From: Palsa-892 sp963751615
Lineage (GTDB): Bacteria > Pseudomonadota > Alphaproteobacteria > Rhizobiales > Xanthobacteraceae
Direction: 5' to 3'
NCBI GenBank assembly: GCA_963751615.1
Contig: CAVVVG010000005.1
Span: forward strand, 496,001-560,000
DNA length: 64,000 bases
Made by a program: the position numbers and the translations under genes. Within the stretch, counting starts at the first letter, position 1. Every line of letters starts with the position of its first letter. The notes below the pieces were generated by a model that was not told the origin of the DNA, made no database searches, and was given only the letters and a program-made list of their open reading frames with translations. Positions 17,480 to 26,290 of the stretch are shown here, one piece after another.

Positions 17480-18880
17480 ATGACGGACGCCCTCGTCACT
17501 TCCCCCGCCCGCAAGGAAAATTTGCATTCGTTTCCCTCGCTCGCAGAAGCAACGCGCGTCTGGCTCAAGGTTGCGGCGTTGAGCTTCGGCGGGCCTGCGG
17601 GCCAAATTGCCGTGATGCATCGTATTGTCGTCGAGGAAAAACACTGGATTTCCGAAAGCCGCTTTCTGCACGCGCTAAATTACTGCATGCTGCTGCCCGG
17701 ACCGGAGGCCCAACAGCTCGCGACCTATATCGGCTGGCTCATGCACCGCACCGCTGGCGGTATCGTCGCAGGCGGGCTGTTCATTCTGCCCGGCATCGTG
17801 TCAATCATGGCGCTGAGTTATGTCTATGCCGCATTTGGAAAGGTTGGCGCGGTCGCGGCGATGTTCTTCGGGCTAAAGGCGGCGGTACTGGCCATTGTCA
17901 TCGAAGCCCTGGTCCGCATCGGCAAGCGCGCTCTGAAAACGAACGCGATGCGATTGCTGGCGGCGGCCGCCTTCGCGTTGATCTTCTTTTTCGCCACACC
18001 TTTCCCGCTCATCATTCTCGCCGCCGGGTTCATCGGGTTTTTGGGTGGCCTCTCGAGCCTCCCCTCCTTTCAGGGGGGTTCCAGCCACGGTGTCAGCGGA
18101 AAAACAGAGGATAGCGATAGCCTGCTCGGCGACGAATTACCTGCGCACGCGCACACTTCTCCCGCGCACACCTTCACTGTGGCGCTCTTCTGGCTCCTGC
18201 TTTGGATCGTGCCAGTTGGCGTTTTGTACGCGACGCTCGAACCCACGAATGTCTTCAACCAAATCGCGATGTTCTTCAGCAAGATGGCACTCGTTACCTT
18301 CGGCGGTGCCTATGCGGTACTGGCTTACGTCGCACAGCAGGCGGTCGAAAACTATCACTGGCTCTCGCCCGGCGAAATGCTCGACGGGCTCGGCATGGCA
18401 GAGACGACACCGGGTCCGCTTATTATGGTGCTGCAATTCGTGGGCTTCATGGCCGCGTTCCGCGCGCCCGGCAGTCTCCCGCCGATGCTCGCAGCCACGC
18501 TCGGCGGGCTACTCGCCACCTGGGTCACTTTCACGCCGTGCTTCCTTTGGATTTTCCTCGGCGCACCCTTCATCGAGAAACTTCGCGGCAACAAAGCGCT
18601 GAACGGCGCACTATCAGCGATCACCGCTGCCGTCGTGGGCGTTATTCTCAATCTCGCAATCTGGTTCGCCGTTCACACGATTTTCCGCGAAACGTTCCAC
18701 ATCGGGCAATACAGCTTATCATTTGATGCGCCGGTGTTGAGCAGCATGAATTCGTGGGCGCTCTTGTTATCTGTCGCAGCGGCTGTTGCGATTTTCGGCT
18801 TTAGGATCGGGATGATTCTGGTCTTATTCGGATGCTCGCTCGCGAGTCTCACGCTCTATCTTTTAGGGATGATAGCGTGA
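17480..18880 (+). CDS. chrA: ChrA-type chromate transporter (two CHR domains)
   Basis: Long-chain CHR-family membrane transporter of 466 residues, expected to export chromate. The N-terminal CHR domain carries LSFGGPAGQIAVMHR and LPGPEAQQLATYIG; the C-terminal domain repeats this as LVTFGGAYAVLAYVAQ and ETTPGPLIMVLQFVGF. A hydrophilic linker with several His separates the halves near residues 200-230. ATG 17480 is chosen because it starts the usual short cytoplasmic leader; the frame extends upstream without a ribosome site. The 211 bases before it show nothing recognisable. Confidence 0.9.
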   Translation: MTDALVTSPARKENLHSFPSLAEATRVWLKVAALSFGGPAGQIAVMHRIVVEEKHWISESRFLHALNYCMLLPGPEAQQLATYIGWLMHRTAGGIVAGGLFILPGIVSIMALSYVYAAFGKVGAVAAMFFGLKAAVLAIVIEALVRIGKRALKTNAMRLLAAAAFALIFFFATPFPLIILAAGFIGFLGGLSSLPSFQGGSSHGVSGKTEDSDSLLGDELPAHAHTSPAHTFTVALFWLLLWIVPVGVLYATLEPTNVFNQIAMFFSKMALVTFGGAYAVLAYVAQQAVENYHWLSPGEMLDGLGMAETTPGPLIMVLQFVGFMAAFRAPGSLPPMLAATLGGLLATWVTFTPCFLWIFLGAPFIEKLRGNKALNGALSAITAAVVGVILNLAIWFAVHTIFRETFHIGQYSLSFDAPVLSSMNSWALLLSVAAAVAIFGFRIGMILVLFGCSLASLTLYLLGMIA

Positions 18881-18889
18881 ACGGCGCGC

Positions 18890-19024
18890 TTAATCTCTGC
18901 AATCAACCAACGGCTGGGCGGCACGGTTTACTTCGAGTTTGAATACGTCCGGCCGCACTGCAAGCATCGCACATTTGTTTGCTATTTCACCGTTCGTCTT
19001 CGCCACAAGCGCAATCGTGGCCAT
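18890..19024 (-). CDS. Possible small ORF of 44 residues
   Basis: An ATG-started frame convergent with chrA and preceding the thioesterase stop. The peptide begins MATIALVAKTNGEIANKC and ends with a mixed, protein-like composition. No ribosome site is obvious and no family is recognised. An overlapping 29-codon frame starts slightly upstream, so either or neither could be real. Confidence 0.2.
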   Translation of the reverse strand: MATIALVAKTNGEIANKCAMLAVRPDVFKLEVNRAAQPLVDCRD

Positions 19025-19094
19025 TGTGGTCGAGCAGGTCCGGTGGCTTCTGAATGCTGACGACCTTGGCAGCCATAGCGGGTCTTCCTCGCGA

Positions 19095-19607
19095 CTATAG
19101 CTTCATGATCATACACGTTGTCGTACCGTGCGCGTACAACTTGCCGTCTGCGTCGAAAAGTTTGCCTTCTGCAGTGCCAATGCTGCGACCACTGTGGATC
19201 AACTTGCCTTCGGCGCGCAGGTGCCCAGTTTTTGCAGTGATCGCTCGTACGAGATGCACTTTTAATTCGAGAGTCGTGTAGGCGGAGCCCGCAGGCACCG
19301 TCGTCTGGATTGCGCAGCTCATGCAGGAGTTGAGCAGCGTGGAGGCGAGCCCGCCATGCACCACACCGATTGGGTTATAGAGATGTTCGCCAGGGTCACA
19401 CTCGAACAGCGCAAAACCCGGTTCGACTTTGGTGATGGAAAAACCCATCAGCTGCGAGATTGGCGGTGGAGGTACCTCGCCAGAGACGACCTTTTTCAGA
19501 AAGTCGATCCCGCTGATGCCGCGTGCTGCGCTTGCGCTTTGCATCGGATCGACCCAACGGACGGTGCGCGTGCGACTGGGGTCGGCAGCAGGTTCAGACC
19601 CGGACAT
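19095..19607 (-). CDS. PaaI-family hot-dog thioesterase
   Basis: A 170-residue acyl-CoA thioesterase of the PaaI/hot-dog fold. The core is at about residues 50-165, with the substrate-site segment NPIGVVHGGLASTLLNSC and the strand TTLELKVHLVRAI. ATG 19607 has AAGGAG eight bases upstream. The N-terminal 40 residues precede the fold. The natural acyl-CoA cannot be told from sequence. Confidence 0.85.
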   Translation of the reverse strand: MSGSEPAADPSRTRTVRWVDPMQSASAARGISGIDFLKKVVSGEVPPPPISQLMGFSITKVEPGFALFECDPGEHLYNPIGVVHGGLASTLLNSCMSCAIQTTVPAGSAYTTLELKVHLVRAITAKTGHLRAEGKLIHSGRSIGTAEGKLFDADGKLYAHGTTTCMIMKL

Positions 19608-19777
19608 GGCGCAATCTCCTTGTTATTCAATTCACAAGACATTGTTGAGGCGCTTTTATTCATCAAATTTAGGACAAATTCGACCTCTAATTGACGCCGC
19701 CAACAACGGGCTTGGGTTATGCCTGTTTCTCGTAGGTCTATTTCCCCCATCGGTCGGCGACGGCCAGGAGATATCAT

Positions 19778-20122
19778 ATGAAAAAAATGCTTCTCGCATG
19801 CGCAGCTACAGCGGCCCTCGTCGCTGGTTCGCTCGCCGTGCCCACCCCTGCTGACGCCGGCTGCGGCACTGGCTGCGGCATCGGCATTGGCGCCGGCATC
19901 GTCGGTGCCGCAATCGTTGGCGGCGCGATCGCCCGTTCGGCACCCCCGCCGGGCTACGCTTGGGGCGGGTATTATCCGGCGCCGGGTTACGTCGCCTATT
20001 CTGGGTACTACGCTCCCCCGCCTGTCGGTTGTCCTGGCGGCTACTGGGCTCGCAGCCGCATCTACGACCAATGGGGAAATTTTAGGGGCTGGTCGCAACC
20101 GCGCTTCTTCTGCCCCAACTAA
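19778..20122 (+). CDS. Exported Gly/Tyr/Pro-rich small protein
   Basis: A 114-residue protein with a clear signal peptide (about 1-27, ending PTPADA). A Gly/Ala/Ile-rich stretch of about 25 residues follows, possibly a glycine-zipper helix, then a Tyr/Gly/Pro-rich segment and a C-terminal part with several aromatic residues and two Cys. AGGAG lies seven bases before the ATG. Proteins of this composition are frequent in Bradyrhizobium relatives; function is unknown. Confidence 0.75.
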   Translation: MKKMLLACAATAALVAGSLAVPTPADAGCGTGCGIGIGAGIVGAAIVGGAIARSAPPPGYAWGGYYPAPGYVAYSGYYAPPPVGCPGGYWARSRIYDQWGNFRGWSQPRFFCPN

Positions 20123-20149
20123 TTTTTTTGCGGCAGAGCTGAATTCGAC

Positions 20150-20180
20150 GCCGGCGGTCGAAAGACCGCCGGCTTTCGTT
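20150..20180 (+). terminator. Terminator between convergent genes
   Basis: A perfect 10-bp stem GCCGGCGGTC/GACCGCCGGC with a GAAA tetraloop, followed by TTTCGTTT. It ends the small exported protein gene. Confidence 0.85.
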
Positions 20181-20240
20181 TGGGCGATCCGTACGATACT
20201 GCTCACAAGCAAGTTCTGCCGATATTTTTGGTCAGCGCTT

Positions 20241-21473
20241 TCAATGCCCGTGCATATGGTTCAACACGGTCGCCGTCGGCCAACAATCAAGCTTCAAACC
20301 ATTTTGTTTCTGGTAGCGGCCGAGCGCCGCCCGCGTCTGCATCCCGGCCTTTCCATCGATCTTATCACGGTAGATGCCGCGTTCCGTCAACACTCGCTGC
20401 ATTTTTTCAACATCGGCGGTTTTCATCAGCGGCACCTTCGCCCACGGTGTCTCGAACGGCCTCGGATCGGAAATCACATCGCTGAGATGCCCGACGAACA
20501 GAACATAGAGATCAGAAAAATTGTATTCCTTCACGACGTAGTAATTCTTCAGTGTCAAAAACGCCGGCCCATAAATTCCTTCCGGCTGCAGCAAAGACGC
20601 CTCCTGATCGAGATCATGCGGCAGGATTTTACGCCCATACGCCGGAACAAATCCTGCCGCCAGCCATTCGCGCACCGTTTGGCGAACTTCGGGAACACCG
20701 GTTGAGCAGTCGGTGTTTTCCGGCACGCGTACTTCGTATGCCCAGCGACTGCCATACTGCCATCCTTTGGCACGAAGCTGGCCCGCTGCCGCCGCTAGCG
20801 CATCCGGCACCGAGTTCCAGATATCTATCCTTCCATCGCGGTCGAAATCGACCGCATATTTATAAAATTCCGACGGAAGAAATTGCGTTAGACCGGTTGC
20901 ACCGGCCCACGAGCTTTTCATGTCGGCAAGCTTGACGTGGCCCTCCTCCAGAATTTTAAGCGCGAGCAAAAATTCCTCACGGAATTTTTCCTTGCGTTTG
21001 CCAAGATAAGCCTGCGTTGCCAGCACCCGCACTGCATTATAGGGGAGCCTGTAGGTGCCGAATGCTGTCTCTCGTCCCCAGATTGCTAGTAGCACGTTCT
21101 TCGGCACACCATATTGTTGTTCAATTGCAGCGATCGCCGACGCATATTGCGCCGAAAGTTTTCGTGCCTGATCGGCGAGCCGGTTGATGTTCGCTTCGGA
21201 GACATAATCGACAGGTGACTGAACAAATTCCGGCTGTCCGGGCGGCACGCGGCCGGGAAGATCAAGATCCGGAAGCGTAAGATCGGGCTCAAGCCCGCGT
21301 GTCGCATCGTCGAAGGTTCGGCGGGAAACACCCAAATTCTGCGCTGCCGGCCACAGGCCTGCGAGAAACTGCGTGAATGCAGCGTCGGCAAAAGCAGTTG
21401 CCGGAGCAATGCAGGCGAACCAGCCCGTGAAGATCAAGATCAAAATCGACTTCGCGGAACGGCATTTTGACAT
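20241..21473 (-). CDS. MltB-family lytic murein transglycosylase
   Basis: A 410-residue periplasmic transglycosylase (family 103 type). Signal peptide at about 1-30. The SLT_2 catalytic domain spans about 35-335 with the catalytic Glu in LLAIWGRETAFGTY, then WAGATGLTQFLPSEFY and VDFDRDGRIDIWNS. A C-terminal peptidoglycan-binding domain follows (about 350-405, QRVLTERGIYRDKIDGKAG). It lacks an MltB lipobox, so it is probably soluble. Confidence 0.9.
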   Translation of the reverse strand: MSKCRSAKSILILIFTGWFACIAPATAFADAAFTQFLAGLWPAAQNLGVSRRTFDDATRGLEPDLTLPDLDLPGRVPPGQPEFVQSPVDYVSEANINRLADQARKLSAQYASAIAAIEQQYGVPKNVLLAIWGRETAFGTYRLPYNAVRVLATQAYLGKRKEKFREEFLLALKILEEGHVKLADMKSSWAGATGLTQFLPSEFYKYAVDFDRDGRIDIWNSVPDALAAAAGQLRAKGWQYGSRWAYEVRVPENTDCSTGVPEVRQTVREWLAAGFVPAYGRKILPHDLDQEASLLQPEGIYGPAFLTLKNYYVVKEYNFSDLYVLFVGHLSDVISDPRPFETPWAKVPLMKTADVEKMQRVLTERGIYRDKIDGKAGMQTRAALGRYQKQNGLKLDCWPTATVLNHMHGH

Positions 21474-21482
21474 TCAAAGTTC

Positions 21483-23138
21483 CTATCGCGTGAACTTCTT
21501 ATATTTGATTCGGTGCGGAATATCGGCGGCAGCGCCGAGCCGTCGTTTTTTATCGTCTTCATAATCCTGGAAGTTTCCCTCGAACCATTCCACGTGGCTG
21601 TCGCCCTCGAACGCAAGAATATGCGTCGCGATACGGTCGAGAAAGAAACGATCGTGGCTGATTATCACGGCGCAACCAGCAAAATCCTCGAGCGCCTCTT
21701 CAAGCGCGCGCAGCGTATCCACGTCGAGATCATTCGTCGGCTCGTCAAGCAATAATACGTTCGCGCCAGATTTCAATATTTTCGCGAGGTGCACACGGTT
21801 GCGTTCACCGCCCGATAGCGCGCCAACTTTTTTCTGCTGGTCGCCACCCTTGAAATTGAAGGCGGCGACATAGGCGCGGCTGGGCACGTCACGTTTCCCC
21901 AGCGTAATGACATCGGCGCCACTGGAAATTTCTTCCCAAACGGTTTTTTTGTCGTCAAGCGAGTCGCGGCTCTGGTCGACATAACCGAGCTTTACGGTAT
22001 CGCCGACTTTTATGTTTCCGTTATCCGCCGTTTCTTGACCGGTAATCAGCCGAAACAACGTCGTCTTGCCTGCACCGTTTGGACCAATCACGCCAACGAT
22101 TCCGCCAGGTGGCAACTTGAACGAAAGATGCTCGAACAAAAGATTGTCGCTATAGGCCTTCGCCAGATCTTCCGCATCAATGACGTTCTGGCCGAGCCGT
22201 TCCGCGACAGGGATGATAATCTGCGCGGTCTGTGGCGCCTTGTCGGCACTTTTCTTAACGAGTTCTTCGTACCGCTGAAAGCGCGCTTTGTTTTTCGCTT
22301 GTCGAGCCTTAGGCGAGGCTGAAATCCATTCGCGCTCGCGCTCGATTGCGCGTTGACGTGCCTCTTCCTCGCGGCCCTCCTGTTCAAGCCTCTTTTGCTT
22401 CTGCACGAGCCAAGATGAATAGTTTCCCTGGTAGGGAATGCCGCGACCACGGTCGAGTTCGAGAATCCAGCTGGTGACGTGGTCAAGAAAATAGCGATCA
22501 TGAGTTACAATCAGCACCGCACCCGGATACTCCTTCAGATGGTTTTCGAGCCAAGCAACGGTTTCAGCGTCGAGATGGTTAGTAGGTTCATCAAGCAACA
22601 GGAGATCCGGCTGCTCAAGCAAAAGACGACAAAGCGCTACACGACGACGTTCACCGCCCGACAGTTTGGAAACATCGGCGTCGTCGGGCGGACAGCGCAA
22701 CGCATCCATCGCCTGGTCGATCTTTGAGTCGAGATCCCAAAGGCCCTTCGCCTCGATTTCGTCTTGCAATTTCGCCATTTCATCAGCGGTCTCGTCGGAA
22801 TAGTTTGCTGCGAGTTCGTTATAGCGTTCCAGGATCGCGCGTTTATCTGCGACGCCATCCATGACATTCTCGCGCGCGCTTTTCTTCGAATCGAGCTGGG
22901 GCTCCTGCGAGAGATAGCCGACGCGAGCGCCGTTCGCGACTTGCGCCTCACCGGTGAAGTCCTTGTCGATTCCCGCCATGATGCGCATGAGCGTGGATTT
23001 GCCAGCGCCATTCACGCCGAGAATGCCGATCTTCGCATCCGGATAAAACGACAGGTGAATGTCATCCAATACCTTCCGGCCGCCCGGATAAGTCTTGGAG
23101 AGGCCGTTCATATGATAGATATACTGCCAGGACGCCAT
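21483..23138 (-). CDS. ettA: EttA, ABC-F translational throttle ATPase
   Basis: Soluble ABC-F ATPase that binds the ribosomal E site and gates translation by energy state. The 551 residues have two ABC domains: Walker A GVNGAGKST near residue 40 and GPNGAGKTT near 358; signature LSGGERRRVALCRLLLEQ and LSGGERNRVHLAKIL; Walker B each with DEPTN. The arm insert and a charged interdomain linker are present, with EttA-like length (555 in E. coli). Confidence 0.92.
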   Translation of the reverse strand: MASWQYIYHMNGLSKTYPGGRKVLDDIHLSFYPDAKIGILGVNGAGKSTLMRIMAGIDKDFTGEAQVANGARVGYLSQEPQLDSKKSARENVMDGVADKRAILERYNELAANYSDETADEMAKLQDEIEAKGLWDLDSKIDQAMDALRCPPDDADVSKLSGGERRRVALCRLLLEQPDLLLLDEPTNHLDAETVAWLENHLKEYPGAVLIVTHDRYFLDHVTSWILELDRGRGIPYQGNYSSWLVQKQKRLEQEGREEEARQRAIEREREWISASPKARQAKNKARFQRYEELVKKSADKAPQTAQIIIPVAERLGQNVIDAEDLAKAYSDNLLFEHLSFKLPPGGIVGVIGPNGAGKTTLFRLITGQETADNGNIKVGDTVKLGYVDQSRDSLDDKKTVWEEISSGADVITLGKRDVPSRAYVAAFNFKGGDQQKKVGALSGGERNRVHLAKILKSGANVLLLDEPTNDLDVDTLRALEEALEDFAGCAVIISHDRFFLDRIATHILAFEGDSHVEWFEGNFQDYEDDKKRRLGAAADIPHRIKYKKFTR

Positions 23139-23595
23139 GGCGCCGCCGCACTCCGTTCCAACAAATCAGGAAGTCGCGCGTATGTAGCGATCCTGCACTC
23201 CTTCCGCAAGCCATTCGGCACAAAACATCTCGGCCAGCGCCTTTGGTTTAGTGGCGGTTTGCTTCGAGACCAATTTGCAGCAGTGGCGCAATATCGGCGC
23301 CATCTGTTTCTCTAACGCTCAACCGTCGGCAGGCGATCAATCGATCATGCTTCACGTACGTTCACCATGCGTGCGGCCATGATGCACTTTTCAAGCGTCG
23401 GTGTTAAAGCTTGCAACCAAGCGTCATAACTCTCGAGGTTGAAAAAAGTTTAAAAACATAATGTTCACAAGCTATTGCCCACTCACAAGGCAAATGTGTA
23501 AAGATGCACGAGGCAACATTCACCTCGTCGCCATGATTCGATCCCGTTGAATCCTTCGGCAGCGCCCGAAAAAAAATATTCTCAGAGATTCGATC
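23139..23595. other. Intergenic region, nothing recognised
   Basis: 457 bases between the divergent starts of ettA and the alpha-hydroxyacid dehydrogenase. The part near 23440-23480 is AT-rich (GAAAAAAGTTTAAAAACATAATG) and may carry a promoter. No RNA, repeat or convincing ORF was found. Confidence 0.5.
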
Positions 23596-24735
23596 ATGCC
23601 GTTTGCAACAATTTCCGATCTACGCCTGCCTGCAAAACGCCGTCTGCCAAGCTTCGTATTCGATTATCTCGACGGCGGCGCGGGTAATGAATCGGCCCTC
23701 CATCGCAATATCGCTGCCTTCGACGATGTTCAGTTCAGGCCGCGCATGTTGACAAATATTGAAGAGCGCGATCTTTCGACGACATTGATGGACCGCAAAT
23801 GGTCGCTTCCCTTTGGCACGGCTCCAATCGGTTTCTGCAATCTGATGTGTCCTGGTGCGGAAGAAGCCATCGCACGCGCTGCCGTCGAGGCAAACATTCC
23901 TTGCACACTTTCGACAGCCGGCACCACCTCGCTCGAAAAGTTCAAGAAATTCGCACCACAAAACGCCTGGTTTCAACTGTACGTTTCGCGCGTTACCGAA
24001 ATCGCGGATGATCTCGTGAAGCGAGCAGACGACGCGGACTATGAGACGCTGGTAGTAACGGTCGATATTCCGATTGCCGCCCGCCGTCCGCGCGATATCC
24101 GCAACAATTTTAACGTGGCTCTCCGCGTGACACCGAAGTTGGTTTGGGAGCTGGTGAGCCACCCGGCATGGTCATTCGCGACTCTGAAAGCGGGAATTCC
24201 TCGCTTCGAAAATATGGAACGCTACACAAGCGAAAAGGCTGCGAAGCCGGTGGCGGGTTTTGTGTCTTCGCAAATCAGCGGAAAATTCGATTGGGACGCG
24301 CTTAAAAAATTGCGCGACCGCTGGAAACGAAAGCTCGTAGTCAAAGGTCTGCTCTCTGCAGAAGATTCAGTGAAAGCCCGCGATACGGGTTGCGATGCAG
24401 TCATTATTTCAAATCATGGTGGACGGCAGCTCGAATCGTTGCCTGCTCCAATCGACATAATTTCCGAAATTCGAGCTGCTGTCGGCCCAAAATTCCCCTT
24501 AATACTCGATAGCGGCGTCCGTTCCGGCGAGCACATAGTGAAAGCGCTCGCTGCTGGGGCCGATTTTATTCTAATCGGCCGCGCGATAATGTTTGCTGTA
24601 TCTGCCCTCGGCACCGCTGGGGCCAAAACCGCCATCGAAATTCTCAGCGACGAACTTAGCCGTTGTATGGCCCAGATCGGTTACACAGACATTGCACAGT
24701 TGAAAGCCGCGGCCCCTATCATTCGCAAGCGGTAA
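23596..24735 (+). CDS. FMN-dependent alpha-hydroxy-acid dehydrogenase (LldD-like)
   Basis: A 379-residue TIM-barrel flavoenzyme oxidising an L-2-hydroxy acid such as lactate. Family features are the start FDYLDGGAGNESALHRN, APIGFCNLMCPGAE, the FMN phosphate region GVRSGEHIVKALAAGADF, and the catalytic His in IISNHGGRQLE. No partner transporter or regulator adjoins it, so the substrate (lactate, glycolate, mandelate) is not resolved. Confidence 0.88.
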   Translation: MPFATISDLRLPAKRRLPSFVFDYLDGGAGNESALHRNIAAFDDVQFRPRMLTNIEERDLSTTLMDRKWSLPFGTAPIGFCNLMCPGAEEAIARAAVEANIPCTLSTAGTTSLEKFKKFAPQNAWFQLYVSRVTEIADDLVKRADDADYETLVVTVDIPIAARRPRDIRNNFNVALRVTPKLVWELVSHPAWSFATLKAGIPRFENMERYTSEKAAKPVAGFVSSQISGKFDWDALKKLRDRWKRKLVVKGLLSAEDSVKARDTGCDAVIISNHGGRQLESLPAPIDIISEIRAAVGPKFPLILDSGVRSGEHIVKALAAGADFILIGRAIMFAVSALGTAGAKTAIEILSDELSRCMAQIGYTDIAQLKAAAPIIRKR

Positions 24736-24987
24736 CCGAAGACCGAAGTTGCAACACGATGGGCCCGTTTCTCGCGCCAATCAAGTTGGCAATTTTCTTC
24801 CCTAAATCCGCGGCCAGTGGCCAGCCGAGTGCTCAAGACCTGTGTTGGGCCCAAGGTTCCGACAACATTAGCGGCGCACAACCTAAGGAATATTCGACGG
24901 CGTTTGCCTGACGTAAACCGATCAAAAATTTCGTTTCGTCAACGCGACCTCTACTGTCGGCTAGAGGATTTTTCGTGGAGAGCAATC

Positions 24988-25869
24988 CTAACGCTGCCGT
25001 GACTTCTTTCTGCGGCTCGTCTTGCCGCTCATCCGTTTTGCTTTGGTCTTCGATTTCTTTTTTAGCTTGCGCGTGGCCTTTTTCTTGATGGATATATGTT
25101 TTTCCCTGATTTTTGCTTTCCGTTGTAAGGTCGATTGCTGCTCCATCTTGACCGCCTGCGGCGAATTCGCCGCCACGGCAGATGTCTTGTGCTTCAATGC
25201 TCCAAAGGCATTTGAAAGGAGAGTCATCGTTCGCTGCCAAGCGAGTTTTGCGCTGTTGGCATCGTAGCTCTTACGCTCATCACAATAAAAACCGTGGCCG
25301 GCTCCCGGATAAATATGAATTTCGCATTCTGGCCGTTTGGTACGAATCGTTTCGACGTCGCTGAGAGGAATATTTGCATCCTTTTCACCGAAGTGCAGCT
25401 GAGTGGGGCAACGCGGCTTGTTGTCGGCAAAGCGCACCACCTGTCCGCCATAATAGCCGACAGCCGCAGTAAGCCCACCGAGACGCGTCGCAGCCATGAA
25501 GGCGACTGTCCCACCCATGCAAAAACCGATGATCGCGACCGGACCCTCGCGCTTGAGCACATCGACCGCCGCCGACGCGTCGAGCATCATCTTGGCCCAG
25601 TCAATCCGGGAAATGAATTCGCGCGCTTTGGTGACCTCTTGATCGGAGTAGCCAGACTCAAAGTTCGGATGCAGCCTATCGAACACCTGAGGCGCCATGA
25701 CGCGATAGCCCGCCGCCGCCAGCCGGTCGCAGACTGACCGGATATGATGATTTACGCCGAAAATTTCCTGGATGACGACGATGCCACCACGCGCCGGCGC
25801 TATAGGATCCGCGCGATAAGCACTGAGCTTGAATCCGTCCGCCGCCGTTAGGCTGACTTTCGTTCCCAT
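24988..25869 (-). CDS. Dienelactone hydrolase family protein with a Lys/Arg-rich tail
   Basis: A 293-residue protein. Residues about 1-225 are an alpha/beta hydrolase of the dienelactone hydrolase family with the triad Cys117 (GFCMGG), Asp164 (FGEKDANIP) and His192 (PGAGHGF). Residues about 241-293 form a highly basic tail (KKKATRKLKKKSKTKAKR and more) that is absent from the ordinary family. The tail resembles nucleic-acid-binding, histone-like tails. GAGAGG lies just before the ATG. The substrate is unknown. Confidence 0.85.
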   Translation of the reverse strand: MGTKVSLTAADGFKLSAYRADPIAPARGGIVVIQEIFGVNHHIRSVCDRLAAAGYRVMAPQVFDRLHPNFESGYSDQEVTKAREFISRIDWAKMMLDASAAVDVLKREGPVAIIGFCMGGTVAFMAATRLGGLTAAVGYYGGQVVRFADNKPRCPTQLHFGEKDANIPLSDVETIRTKRPECEIHIYPGAGHGFYCDERKSYDANSAKLAWQRTMTLLSNAFGALKHKTSAVAANSPQAVKMEQQSTLQRKAKIREKHISIKKKATRKLKKKSKTKAKRMSGKTSRRKKSRQR

Positions 25870-25892
25870 TTTCCTCTCCCAACCCCAATCTG

Positions 25893-26112
25893 GTGGGCCC
25901 GGGAGTTATGCCATGATTGAGCGTTTTCAAATAGATGGATTGTCAAACTGCGCTAACGGCGATCATGGGCGCTAAAGACTTATTTGGCGCAGTGTCAAAC
26001 CCGGATAGTCACAACGCCAAACGCTGATGTTTACCAACCGCGAACGATGTCCGTTATTGGAGGCAAAGCGGACATCGCGCTGACTTGTCACCATGTCTGC
26101 TTTTGACCCAAA
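25893..26112. repeat. Left-arm repeat, copy 1 (A1), starting with a tRNA 3'-end fragment
   Basis: About 220 bases nearly identical to 28944-29163, offset 3051, with roughly a dozen mismatches and no gaps. The first 13 bases (GTGGGCCCGGGAG) equal the 3' end of the tRNA-Ile at 30461-30473. The right end contains the palindromic AAAGCGGACA / TGTCTGCTTT elements. It forms the left border of module 1. Confidence 0.95.
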
Positions 26113-26290
26113 TGCGACACTAGCCGTTGCGCAGGACCCTTCTTGTCTTGCCAGCGTCACATTTGGGGGCCGATAATGCGCGTGGTGGCCGTGAACTCCC
26201 CTCCGTGACGTGAGGACAGGCGGGTCACGGAACCCACCGTATCGGTATTCTAAATTCTAAGGTTTCATTCACGCTCGAAGGAGTTGTCCG

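Noticed and set aside
19496..20212. 238-codon minus-strand frame over the Gly/Tyr-rich protein gene
   Set aside because: Antisense to a gene with signal peptide, ribosome site and terminator; Ala/Arg-rich shadow.
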